From Anaerolineales bacterium UBA2181 (lineage in GTDB: Bacteria; Chloroflexota; Anaerolineae; Promineifilales; UBA4811), in the NCBI GenBank assembly GCA_002328075.1, contig DCVT01000044.1, positions 62,001 to 126,000 of the forward strand: a stretch of 64,000 bases of DNA. Reading direction: 5' to 3'. Positions 24,796 through 32,963 of this stretch are shown piece by piece. Made by a program: the position numbers and the translations under genes. The number at the start of each line of letters is the position of its first letter. Within the stretch, counting starts at the first letter, position 1. The notes under the pieces are model-generated. The model had not been told where the DNA came from and did not search any database. It worked only from the letters and a program-made list of their open reading frames with translations.

Positions 24796-27116
24796 GCGGG
24801 TTGTCCACCGTTGGCAAGAGCGTATTGCGCATCGACGCGCACGACAAGGTGACCGGCGCGGCCGTCTATGCCGACGACCTTCAATTCGGCCCGGGGCTTT
24901 ATTACGGCCGGCTGGTGCGCAGCCCTCACGCGCACGCGCTGATCATAAAGGTAGACGCCAGCAGGGCGCTGGCGCTGCCCGGAGTCAAGGCAGTGGTCAC
25001 CGGCCGGGATACCCCCACCCGGATTGGCCTCTATCTCAAGGACCGCACCATCTTTGCCCTCGACCGCGCCCGGATGGTGGGGGATCCGGTGGCCGGCGTG
25101 GTTGCCACCAGCGAGGAGATCGCCGAGGAGGCGGCTCGCCTGGTGGAGGTCAAGTATGAAGAGCTGCCGGCCGTGTTCGATCCGGTGGTGGCGATTCAAC
25201 CCGACGCCCCGCTGATTCACCCCGACCTGGGCGAATACGAGGTGGTCCCTTTTATCTTTCCCCAACCGGGCACCAATATCTCGGAGCATTTCAAGCTGCG
25301 CCGGGGTGATGTCGAGGCCGCCTGGCCCCGCTGCGCCGCCATCATCGAGGGCACCTTTCGCCTGCCTCCCATCCAGCACGTGCCCATCGAGCCCCACGTG
25401 GCGGTGGCCCTGTGGGAGCTTTCGGGCCAGGTCAGCCTGTGGACCTGTTCGCAATCGCCCTTTGCCCAGCGTGACCTTATTGCCCAGAGCCTGGGAATCC
25501 CGCACGGCAATCTGCGGGTGATTGCCCCCTATGTAGGTGGGGGTTTTGGCGGCAAGGCCGGCGTCTCGATGGAAGCGGCCGCTGTGGCCATGGCGCGGGC
25601 GGTCAAGGGGCACCCGGTCAAGCTGCGCATGACCCGCGAGGAGGAGTTCATCTGCACCACGGCCCGCCAGAGCCTGGTGGCCAACATCATGATCGGCTGC
25701 GACGACCAGGCCAACCTGCTGGCCATGGAGGTGGCCTATTACTTTGGCGGCGGTTCTTCCAACGAGTACGGGGTCAATATCGCCCGGGCCGCTGGCTATT
25801 CCTGCACCGGGCCCTATCTGGTGCCCAACGTCAAAGGCGACTCGTACTGCGTCTACACCAACACCCCAATTGGCAGCGCCATGCGCGGGTTTGGCATGCC
25901 CGAGATCCACTGGGGAATTGAGCAGATCATGGACCAGTTGGCGGAAAAGGTCGCGATGGACCCGGCCGAGTTCCGCCGACGCAACTGCGTCAAGACCGGA
26001 CGAACCATCCTGACCGGGATGGAAATGCCCGCCATCGACCTGGTCGCCTGCATCGACAAGGTGACGCAGGCTATCCAGTGGGAAAAGCGCCCACCTGCGT
26101 CGGCTCCACACAAAAAGCGGGGAAAGGGGTTGGCCATCATGTGGAAAGCACCCGCCATGCCACCCAACCCGGGCAGTTCGGCTATGGTCCGCTTTAACGA
26201 GGATGCCACCGTCAACGTGGAGATTGGGGCCCAGGACCTGGGACAAGGGGCGTTCACCGTGCTGGCTCAGATCGCGGCTGAAACGCTGGGTGTGCCCTAC
26301 GAGTGGGTGCGCATCTCGGTGCCGGTGGACACCAAGTACAGCCCCTATGAGTGGCAGACCGTTGCCAGCCGCATCACCTGGTCGGTCGGCAACGCCGTCA
26401 GGGCGGCCGCCGGCGATGCCCGCCAAAAGATCCTGGCCGTGGTGGCGGAGCATTGGCACGAGGACCCGGCCGACCTGGACATCCGGGACGGGGCGGTGGT
26501 CTCGTTCAAGTCCGAGCGCGAGCAGCCGCTGCAGAACATGGTGGTCTATGGCCTGCCCAACGATGACTTTGAGGGGTGGAAGGGAGGGCCGGTGGTGGGC
26601 AGCGGCAAGTTCATGCCGACCTACGTCACCAACCTGGATTTTGAGACCGGTCAGGGCACCCGGGCGGTGGTGCATTACACTGTCGGCGCCCAGGCGGTGG
26701 ACCTGGAGGTGGACACCGAGACCGGACAGGTCGAGGTGCTCAAGATCGCCAGCGCCTACGACGTGGGCAAGGCCATCAACCCAGACCTGGTGCTGACCCA
26801 GATCGAAGGGGGCGCGGTCCATGGGCTGAGCTCGGCCTATGAGGCAATCCGTCTGGACGCGCAGGGCCGGCCGTTGAACGCCAACCTGGTCGACTATCGC
26901 ATCGCCACCATCGCCGACATCCCACGGGAGATCCACGGCGACATTGTCGAGACGCCGCTGGAAGACGGCCCCTGGGGGGCGCGGGGCGTGGGCGAGCACG
27001 TCATGGTGCAAACCGCCCCGGCCATCGCCAACGCGCTGTATGATGCGCTGGGGGTCCGTTTTAGCGAATTGCCGCTGTCGGCCGAAAAGATCTTTATGGC
27101 GCTGCACGGCTCCTAA
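24792..27116 (+). CDS. Molybdopterin-binding large subunit of XDH-type hydroxylase (set 2)
   Basis: A 774-residue large subunit. Motifs: VTGAAVYADDLQFGPGLYYGRLVRSPHAHA, VGGGFGGKAG, the substrate loop GSAMRGFGMPE, IGAQDLGQGAFTVLAQI and catalytic Glu735 in RGVGEH. The loop AMRGFG is the form of xanthine dehydrogenase/XdhA and 4-hydroxybenzoyl-CoA-reductase relatives, again not AYxCSFR. The GTG start overlaps the preceding stop and has GGAGGAGG upstream. A strong hairpin terminator follows 16 bases after the stop. Likely role: a second oxidation of a heterocycle taken up by the permease, or use of a different purine; the acceptor is unknown. Confidence 0.92.
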   Translation: MSGLSTVGKSVLRIDAHDKVTGAAVYADDLQFGPGLYYGRLVRSPHAHALIIKVDASRALALPGVKAVVTGRDTPTRIGLYLKDRTIFALDRARMVGDPVAGVVATSEEIAEEAARLVEVKYEELPAVFDPVVAIQPDAPLIHPDLGEYEVVPFIFPQPGTNISEHFKLRRGDVEAAWPRCAAIIEGTFRLPPIQHVPIEPHVAVALWELSGQVSLWTCSQSPFAQRDLIAQSLGIPHGNLRVIAPYVGGGFGGKAGVSMEAAAVAMARAVKGHPVKLRMTREEEFICTTARQSLVANIMIGCDDQANLLAMEVAYYFGGGSSNEYGVNIARAAGYSCTGPYLVPNVKGDSYCVYTNTPIGSAMRGFGMPEIHWGIEQIMDQLAEKVAMDPAEFRRRNCVKTGRTILTGMEMPAIDLVACIDKVTQAIQWEKRPPASAPHKKRGKGLAIMWKAPAMPPNPGSSAMVRFNEDATVNVEIGAQDLGQGAFTVLAQIAAETLGVPYEWVRISVPVDTKYSPYEWQTVASRITWSVGNAVRAAAGDARQKILAVVAEHWHEDPADLDIRDGAVVSFKSEREQPLQNMVVYGLPNDDFEGWKGGPVVGSGKFMPTYVTNLDFETGQGTRAVVHYTVGAQAVDLEVDTETGQVEVLKIASAYDVGKAINPDLVLTQIEGGAVHGLSSAYEAIRLDAQGRPLNANLVDYRIATIADIPREIHGDIVETPLEDGPWGARGVGEHVMVQTAPAIANALYDALGVRFSELPLSAEKIFMALHGS

Positions 27117-27132
27117 CCCAGCCTGCTTGGCC

Positions 27133-27160
27133 AGAGCCTGCCCGATTGGGCAGGCTCTTC
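27133..27160 (+). terminator. Terminator hairpin after second hydroxylase operon
   Basis: A perfect 11-bp stem AGAGCCTGCCC / GGGCAGGCTCT with a GATT loop (27133-27158) followed by a short TTCT tract. It ends the set 2 hydroxylase transcript. Confidence 0.7.
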
Positions 27161-27563
27161 TCCACGGGGACCAGACCGGGTTTCGGCCGGGGTCCTCAGG
27201 GCGGTCCCGCGAGACTCCCTCGATGCAGGCCACAACCACCAACCAACCGAGCTCTCTTGGTTCATACAACCCCGCCGGCACGGTTCGTCGCCCGGTCACT
27301 CACCGGCTGCCCGGTTCCCGAGGGTACCATAACCAGCGGCCGACGCGCCCATGGGAGGTCTAACGTTGTGGCTCAACTGCCAGTGCCGAGCTCCTATCAC
27401 CGGCTTTGCTCGACCCCTCAGTTTGGGAGGAACCCCCAGGCCACGTTATGCGTTATGGTACTACCAAGCGGGCTGAAGCACGCCCGCATCCGGATCTCGG
27501 TTGCGTAACCTGGCTACCGACCGGGGTCAAGGCATCGCTGGTAGAAAAGAAAGGGAAAACGCC
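27161..27563 (+). other. Non-coding stretch before small lipoprotein
   Basis: About 400 bases without a gene I can support. The open frames here have no family-like sequence and no ribosome site. A short inverted repeat (AACCAA with TTGGTT near 27241-27261) was seen; no promoter stands out. Confidence 0.5.
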
Positions 27564-27992
27564 ATGCAGCATACACGACGTTTCAGAACAGGTTGGTTAA
27601 CCTTTACAGCCATCCTACTGGTTGGACTGGTTTCCGCGTGTGCCCCAAGCCACAGTGCTGTGCCAACCACTCCACCAACATCAGACCTGCCTGTTACCCA
27701 GCCGACGTCACCTCCTCAGGACCTGCCGTTGCCGATCGACGAACCCGTATTCGAAGCAGTGCGAGAGCATCTCGCCAGATTGCTGGGCGTGGACCCGCTT
27801 TCGATCACGCGCGTAGAGCTGACGGCTCAGGACTGGCCCGATGCATGCCTCGGTTTGGCGCAGCCTGACGAGATGTGTGCGCAGGTGATCGTCCCCGGAT
27901 ATCGGGCACTGGCGGAGACGGATGGCACCACGCACGAGTGCCACACCAACGGGGACGGAAGTCTGATCCGCTGCCGCGAAGGCGGCAATTAG
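27564..27992 (+). CDS. Small lipoprotein of unknown function
   Basis: A 142-residue protein with a basic N-terminus (MQHTRRFRTG), a hydrophobic helix and the lipobox VSAC near residue 27, then a Thr/Pro-rich spacer (PTTPPTSDLP). The folded part (about 55-135) contains AREHLARLLGV-like and WPDACLGLAQPDEMCAQVIVPGYRALAET segments. The DACLGL...MCA...GYR pattern is seen in small secreted Chloroflexota proteins of unknown role; I cannot name the family. The ATG at 27564 has AAAGGGA upstream. It stands alone between two terminators. Confidence 0.72.
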   Translation: MQHTRRFRTGWLTFTAILLVGLVSACAPSHSAVPTTPPTSDLPVTQPTSPPQDLPLPIDEPVFEAVREHLARLLGVDPLSITRVELTAQDWPDACLGLAQPDEMCAQVIVPGYRALAETDGTTHECHTNGDGSLIRCREGGN

Positions 27993-28142
27993 CCTGGAGG
28001 AGTGCCGAGCCCTGGCAATTCCTCAAACGGGCCCCGCTCACTCGGGGGACAGGTAGGCAGTTTTTGCCCACAGGGCAACAGGGATATGGGCGAATACGGT
28101 CGGTCAATCCGGCCGCTGACAACGTGGCGCCGTGGGGACAAG

Positions 28143-28183
28143 AAAGGCGCGACCGGCGGTGTTCCACGCGGCGCCGCCTTTTT
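28143..28183 (+). terminator. Intrinsic terminator after lipoprotein gene
   Basis: AAAGGCG (28143-28149) pairs with CGCCTTT (28175-28181), the loop being GC-rich, and the T-run extends to 28183. The rest of 27993-28370 holds nothing I can support. Confidence 0.55.
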
Positions 28184-28375
28184 GGCGTAGCTTTTCTGCA
28201 CCGTTCTTCCACTCTCGGACACCGGGCATCACTACTGCTCTTTGTGCCAGAGCAAGCAACTTCTTGCGCGCGAAGGTGTGATGCTGCATCCTGGGCCAGC
28301 AGATTGCTGTTGAGTCCTTCCCACTCCGTCAAGCAATTTGACCAAGTTCGCGGGGCACCACGGCACAGGCGAGTC

Positions 28376-28403
28376 TTGACACCTTTGCCCCCCGTGATAC
28401 AAT
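28376..28403 (+). promoter_or_regulatory. Sigma70-like promoter for GntR regulator and carbamoyl-transfer operon
   Basis: A perfect TTGACA (28376-28381), a 16-base spacer and TACAAT (28398-28403), placing transcription start near 28410, about 32 bases before the GntR ATG. Confidence 0.75.
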
Positions 28404-28425
28404 AGACATCAGACATCCAGACCTC
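28404..28425 (+). promoter_or_regulatory. Heptad direct repeats at transcription start, candidate GntR operator
   Basis: Immediately after the -10 box come AGACATC (28404-28410), AGACATC (28411-28417) and, one base later, AGACCTC (28419-28425). They also overlap an imperfect inverted pair TCAGA...TCTGA. A regulator bound here would block its own promoter, so autoregulation by the GntR protein is the simple reading. Confidence 0.4.
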
Positions 28426-28441
28426 TGACATAAGAAGTCCG

Positions 28442-29191
28442 ATGACTGACGATAACCCGCCGCTGTTGTGGCCTCAACGCCTTTCGCTGACCGACCAGGC
28501 GCAGCGCTACCTCCGCGGCCGCATCGAAGCCGGGACCTACCAGCCTGGCGAACAACTCCCCTCGCAAAATGAGCTGGCGGCCGAACTGGGTATCTCTCGG
28601 GCCACCCTCCGCGAAGCCCTGCTCGGCCTGGAGCGAGAGGGCGTGATCGACGTCAAGCATGGCATCGGGACGTTCGTGCGTCCCGGTTACGACGGCCGAC
28701 TGAACAGCGGATTGGAGCGCCTGGAGAGCATCCTTGAATTGACCGCCCGGCAGGGTTTGGAGGTTGGGTTTTCCGATTTGCAGGTGGGTACTGAGCCGGC
28801 CGACCCGGATTTGGCCGATGCGCTGCAGATCCCGGCTGGCACCCCGGTCACCGCCGTCCGCCGGGTCATTGTGGTCGATGATACGCCCGTAGCATACCTC
28901 TATGACGTGGCTCCCCTCCCCATCCTTGCTCCCTCGGACGTAGATGAATCGTTCAACGGCTCGGTCCTGGACCTGTTGAGGCAGAGACCAAACCTGCAGA
29001 TCGTCCGCGCCGTTGCCAACATCGTCGCCGTCAACGCGGACGCCGACCTGGCCCATCGGCTAAAGGTACAGGTGTGCCAGGCGCTGTTGCTTCTGGAGGA
29101 AACGCTTTTCGACGGAGCCGGTGCACTGGTAGAGTTTTCGCGGAACTATTTCGTTCCCGACTGTTTTCATTTTCGGGTGGTGCGGAGCTGA
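28442..29191 (+). CDS. GntR-family transcriptional regulator (HutC/UTRA type)
   Basis: A 249-residue protein. Residues about 15-82 are the GntR winged helix: YLRGRIEAGTYQPGEQLPSQ, NELAAELGISRATLREALLG and VIDVKHGIGTFV. Residues about 95-245 are a UTRA effector domain (TPVTAVRRVIVVDDTPVAYLYDV, LLLLEETLFDGAGALVEFSRNYF), which normally binds a small-molecule ligand and relieves repression. It is the first gene of the PLP-enzyme/carbamoyltransferase/carbamate kinase/YgfK group and has its own strong promoter with repeats at the start site. It probably controls this group; the ligand is likely a pathway intermediate. Confidence 0.9.
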   Translation: MTDDNPPLLWPQRLSLTDQAQRYLRGRIEAGTYQPGEQLPSQNELAAELGISRATLREALLGLEREGVIDVKHGIGTFVRPGYDGRLNSGLERLESILELTARQGLEVGFSDLQVGTEPADPDLADALQIPAGTPVTAVRRVIVVDDTPVAYLYDVAPLPILAPSDVDESFNGSVLDLLRQRPNLQIVRAVANIVAVNADADLAHRLKVQVCQALLLLEETLFDGAGALVEFSRNYFVPDCFHFRVVRS

Positions 29192-29255
29192 CCCCGCCAT
29201 CGCGCAAGGTGGTTCATGACCTCCGTCAGCTATCAACAATGAACAGGAAAGCGAT

Positions 29256-30719
29256 ATGATCGATTTGACCATCAATGAGGACAGACTAAAGCAGGCAGTC
29301 GTGCGAGCCCGGGAACGCAATATCATCGTACCGACGTTCGCCCAGATGAAGGACCCCTCGTTGGTGCCGGATGCCATCAAGGCCGGGTTGGCCAACGTGG
29401 GGCTGTGGGACGTGAACTCGCTCAACCTATTTCGCATCACTTGGAAGAATCAGCCGCGGCCGCACGGCGGTGGATTCGGCGGCGTGAACTATGTCGAGCT
29501 GCCGCCCGCGCTGACCGGCGTGCCGGCGCGTATCATCTGCCTGGTCGGCAAGTGGTTCCCCACCGGCGCCCACAAAGTCGGTGCGACCTTTGGCTGCCTG
29601 GTGCCCAGGCTGGTCACCGGCCAATTCGACCCGACCTCACAGAAAGCGGTCTGGCCTTCTACCGGCAACTATTGCCGGGGCGGCGCCTACAACTCTACCC
29701 TGCTGGCCTGCGAGTCGATTGCCATCTTGCCGGAGGAGATGAGCCGCGAACGCTTCGAGTGGCTGGCGACCGTCTCGGGCGAGGTGATTGCTACCCCAGG
29801 CTGCGAGAGCAACGTCAAGGAGATCTTTGATAAGTGCTGGGAGCTGAGAGCTGAACGGGGCGACGATATCGTCATCTTTAACCAGTTTGATGAGTTCGGG
29901 AACCATCTCTGGCACTATGACGTGACCGGGCACGCCATGGAAGAGGTGCTGCAGGCAGAGATGAGGCCTCAGGACACCTATCGAGGCGTGGCGTTGACCA
30001 CCGGCTCGGCCGGTACCATTGGCTGCGGCGACTATCTCAAAACGCTCTTCCCCGCCAGCAAGGTGGCGGCCAGCGAGGCGCTGCAATGCCCCACGCTGAT
30101 CCTTAATGGCTTTGGCGGCCATCGCATCGAGGGCATTGGCGACAAGCACATACCCTGGATTCACAACATGAGAAACACGGACATGGTGATGGCCATCGAT
30201 GACGAGGCGTGTATGAGCCTAGTGCGCTTGTTCAACGAGCCCGCCGGCCGCGCCCACCTGGCCATGCAGGGGGTACCGCAGGAGTTGGTCGGCCAACTCG
30301 ATCTACTGGGCATCTCGAGCATCGCCAACGTGCTGTCGGCGATCAAGCTCGTCAGATGGTACGAGATGGGACCCAACGATATCGTGCTCACGGTCTGGAC
30401 CGACTCGATGGAGTTATACGGCAGCCGCCTGCGCGAACTCACCGAGGAGCGCGGCGAGTACAGCGACCGGGACGCCGCGGCCGACTATCATCGCTATCTA
30501 CTGGGTTGCACGGTGGATTACGTCCAGGAATTGGGGCATTGGGATCGCAAGCGGATCCACAACCTCAAGTACTATACCTGGGTCGAGCAGCAGGGCAAGT
30601 CCTACCAGGAGATCCAGGATCAGTGGTACCAGCCCGACTACTGGACGGGAGTCCATGAGCAGGTCGACGAGATTGACGAGTTGATCGTCGAGTTCAACCG
30701 ACGGACAGGGTTGATGTAG
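29256..30719 (+). CDS. Fold-type II PLP-dependent enzyme (cysteine synthase/TrpB-like)
   Basis: A 487-residue PLP enzyme of the tryptophan-synthase-beta superfamily. The probable Schiff-base lysine is Lys107 in GAHKVGATFG, followed by the Asn-containing STGNYCRGGAYNS loop and a glycine-rich phosphate site in TTGSAGTIGCGDYL. Positions around residue 300-340 (NTDMVMAIDDEACMSLVRLFNEPAGRAHL) match the second half of this fold. It is longer than diaminopropionate ammonia-lyase YgeX (about 400) and lacks its FKVLGG-type lysine motif, so it is a distinct family. In the ygeX-ygeY-ygeW-ygfK setting a beta-elimination or ammonia-lyase step on a diamino acid is a reasonable inference only. Confidence 0.8.
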   Translation: MIDLTINEDRLKQAVVRARERNIIVPTFAQMKDPSLVPDAIKAGLANVGLWDVNSLNLFRITWKNQPRPHGGGFGGVNYVELPPALTGVPARIICLVGKWFPTGAHKVGATFGCLVPRLVTGQFDPTSQKAVWPSTGNYCRGGAYNSTLLACESIAILPEEMSRERFEWLATVSGEVIATPGCESNVKEIFDKCWELRAERGDDIVIFNQFDEFGNHLWHYDVTGHAMEEVLQAEMRPQDTYRGVALTTGSAGTIGCGDYLKTLFPASKVAASEALQCPTLILNGFGGHRIEGIGDKHIPWIHNMRNTDMVMAIDDEACMSLVRLFNEPAGRAHLAMQGVPQELVGQLDLLGISSIANVLSAIKLVRWYEMGPNDIVLTVWTDSMELYGSRLRELTEERGEYSDRDAAADYHRYLLGCTVDYVQELGHWDRKRIHNLKYYTWVEQQGKSYQEIQDQWYQPDYWTGVHEQVDEIDELIVEFNRRTGLM

Positions 30720-30805
30720 GCTAGGGACCGCGGGTGCTGGATGGCGTGCCCCGTCCCGATTTGATGCATTTCGAACCACGGTTTCAATAAAAAAGGAAGA
30801 CAAAA

Positions 30806-31867
30806 ATGAGAACCGACACATTCAGAGGACGCGATTTCATCACGCTGTTGGACTGGTCCAAGGAGGAGGTCGAGCAGATCCTGGACCTGGCGCTGGATTT
30901 CAAACGTGATCGGGCCATTGGCCACTTCCACGATCACCTGCTGCGGGCCAAGACGCTGTTTATGATTTTCTATAACCAGTCGCTCCGCACCCGCAATAGC
31001 TTTGAGGCCGGGATGCTCCAACTCGGCGGGCACGCCCACTATCTGGATCCGGGCAAGATTTATACACCGGCGCTGCCCGGCAAGGAGGTCGCCTATAGCA
31101 CCGAGCGCGTCTCCGACGTAGCCCGCGTCCTGTCCCGCATGGGCGAGGGCATCGCCATTCGCTGCTATGGAGACCCGGTGGACTGGGTCTATGGCGGGGC
31201 CAACGAGCTCATCCGCAACTTTGCCTACTGGGCCGACATCCCGGTGCTGAACATGGAAGACGACAAGTACCACCCCTTCCAGGGTTTGGCTGACGTGCTC
31301 ACAGTCAAGGAAAAGTTTGGCACCTTCAAAGGGACGAAATTCGTCATGAGCTGGGCTTATTCGCCCAGTGTGCACAAACCGCGCGCCGTGCCCCAGAGCG
31401 CCATCATTGCAGCGACGATGATGGGTTGCGACACCGTGCTGGCCCACCCGCCCGAGATGGCGCTGGACCCCGAGGTCATTGCGGCCTGCGAGAGCTATGC
31501 GGCGATGAACGGCAGCACATTCGAGATCAGCCACGACTTTATGGGCGCGGCCCAAGGTGCGCACGTGGTCTATCCCAAGGCCTGGGCCGCCACTCCCATC
31601 TTCAAGCCGCCCGTCGGCGAGGACGACCCCGCCAAGACCCAACAGATATTCGATGGCTACAAGAGCTGGAAAGCCACTCGCGAGTACATGGAGCAGGCCG
31701 ACAAGAACGCCATCTATTTGCACTGCCTGCCGTGTGACCGTGGATGGGAGGTAACCGACGAGGTCGTGGACAACACCGATCCCAAGAGCGGCTGGCGATC
31801 CGCCGCATTCGACGAGGCCGAAAACCGGTTGCACGTCCAGAAAGCGGTCATGGCGCTGACCATGTAG
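30806..31867 (+). CDS. YgeW-like knotted carbamoyltransferase, HCLP type
   Basis: A 353-residue transcarbamylase. The carbamoyl-phosphate loop is Ser59-Leu-Arg-Thr-Arg63, the HPFQ motif is at 156-159 and the acceptor-side loop near residue 310 reads HCLPCDRGWEV. The C-terminus AENRLHVQKAVMAL is the usual helix. Relatives include YgeW and the knotted acetylornithine/succinylornithine transcarbamylases. In purine fermentation YgeW homologues are thought to run backwards, splitting a ureido compound with phosphate into carbamoyl phosphate. The carbamate kinase two genes on would then make ATP. AAGGAAG precedes the ATG. Confidence 0.88.
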   Translation: MRTDTFRGRDFITLLDWSKEEVEQILDLALDFKRDRAIGHFHDHLLRAKTLFMIFYNQSLRTRNSFEAGMLQLGGHAHYLDPGKIYTPALPGKEVAYSTERVSDVARVLSRMGEGIAIRCYGDPVDWVYGGANELIRNFAYWADIPVLNMEDDKYHPFQGLADVLTVKEKFGTFKGTKFVMSWAYSPSVHKPRAVPQSAIIAATMMGCDTVLAHPPEMALDPEVIAACESYAAMNGSTFEISHDFMGAAQGAHVVYPKAWAATPIFKPPVGEDDPAKTQQIFDGYKSWKATREYMEQADKNAIYLHCLPCDRGWEVTDEVVDNTDPKSGWRSAAFDEAENRLHVQKAVMALTM

Positions 31868-31890
31868 TGGTCTGGAATAGGGAGACAGAA

Positions 31891-32928
31891 ATGGACCTGT
31901 ACGGCCGAGATTTCATCGTCAGCCAGGATTGGTCGTTGGGCGAGCTTGAGGAGCTGCTCGACCTGGCGGCCAAGATGAAGCGTGACCGCTTTTCGCCGCG
32001 CTGGACGAGCATCCTGCAACACCGCACCTTTTTCATGTTCTTTTACAACCCGTCGGTGCGTACGCGGCAGAGTTTTGAGTGCGCGGCCACCGAGTTGGGG
32101 GGGCATGCGCAGTTCCTGGAGCCGGGCGCCATGCGCCTCAGGACGGCGACCACCGCCGGCGAGACAACCGAGGATGCTGCCAAGGTCATGGCCCGCTACG
32201 CCGCCGGCCTGGGAATCCGTATCCTGGAGGACAAGGTACCGTTTTACGGCGCGGGCAACGACCTGCTGCGCGAGTATGCCCACTGGGCGGACATCCCCAT
32301 CATCAATATGGCGGATGATAGGTTTCACCCCTGCCAGGGAATGGCGGATGTGATGGGCTGGGCCGAGTGGTGCGGCGAGGGTCCCGGCCGGCCGGACTAT
32401 GAAAAGCTCAGGGGAAAGCGCTTTTTGCTCACCTGGGCCTCGGGCGCGTTGGCCCGCTCCTGGTGCAGTGTGCAGGAGGCACTGCTCGTCGCCAGCCGGT
32501 TTGGCATGCACGTAACCGTTGCCCGGCCGGACGGCTATGACCTGGACCCACAGGTCTACGAGTGGACCAGGCAGAACTGCGCTGACAACGGCAACGACTT
32601 TCGGATCACCAACGACCCCGACACCGCCTACGACGGCGTGCACGTAGTCTATAGCCGGAACTGGGTCACGCCACAAGCCTACCAGGACGGCGCCTTTCAG
32701 AAAAAGGCCGAACAGGACAAGGCCACGGCAGTCCCCGGCTGGATCACCAACGCCGAGCGAATGGCCCGTACCGACAACGCCATTTTTACCCATCCTATGC
32801 CCATCGATCGCGGCATGGAAGTGACCGACGCGATCGCCAGCGGCCCGCGCAGCGCCATCTATGACATTGCTGAGAACCGTTTGCACGTTCAGAAAGCAGT
32901 GATGGCGCTGACGATGGGAAACCTGTAA
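31891..32928 (+). CDS. YgeW-like knotted carbamoyltransferase paralogue, HPMP type
   Basis: A 345-residue paralogue starting 23 bases after the first copy. It shares the SxRTR loop (Ser55-Val-Arg-Thr-Arg59) and an almost identical C-terminal helix, but HPFQ is HPCQ and the substrate loop HCLPCDRG is HPMPIDRG. Aspartate carbamoyltransferases carry HPLP in this place while ornithine-type enzymes carry HCLP, so the two copies probably act on different acceptors, or form a mixed trimer. The ATG at 31891 has GGGAGA upstream; an in-frame extension to 31744 lies inside the first copy. Product expected: carbamoyl phosphate, used by the next gene. Confidence 0.87.
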   Translation: MDLYGRDFIVSQDWSLGELEELLDLAAKMKRDRFSPRWTSILQHRTFFMFFYNPSVRTRQSFECAATELGGHAQFLEPGAMRLRTATTAGETTEDAAKVMARYAAGLGIRILEDKVPFYGAGNDLLREYAHWADIPIINMADDRFHPCQGMADVMGWAEWCGEGPGRPDYEKLRGKRFLLTWASGALARSWCSVQEALLVASRFGMHVTVARPDGYDLDPQVYEWTRQNCADNGNDFRITNDPDTAYDGVHVVYSRNWVTPQAYQDGAFQKKAEQDKATAVPGWITNAERMARTDNAIFTHPMPIDRGMEVTDAIASGPRSAIYDIAENRLHVQKAVMALTMGNL

Positions 32929-32963
32929 GCACAAACAGATAACCACCTGCAAGGAGTTGACAC

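Noticed and set aside
24738..27299. An 853-codon open frame on the minus strand
   Set aside because: It is exactly antisense to the set 2 molybdopterin subunit, whose motifs are certain; the His/Gln-rich antisense product has no family-like sequence. A high-GC shadow.
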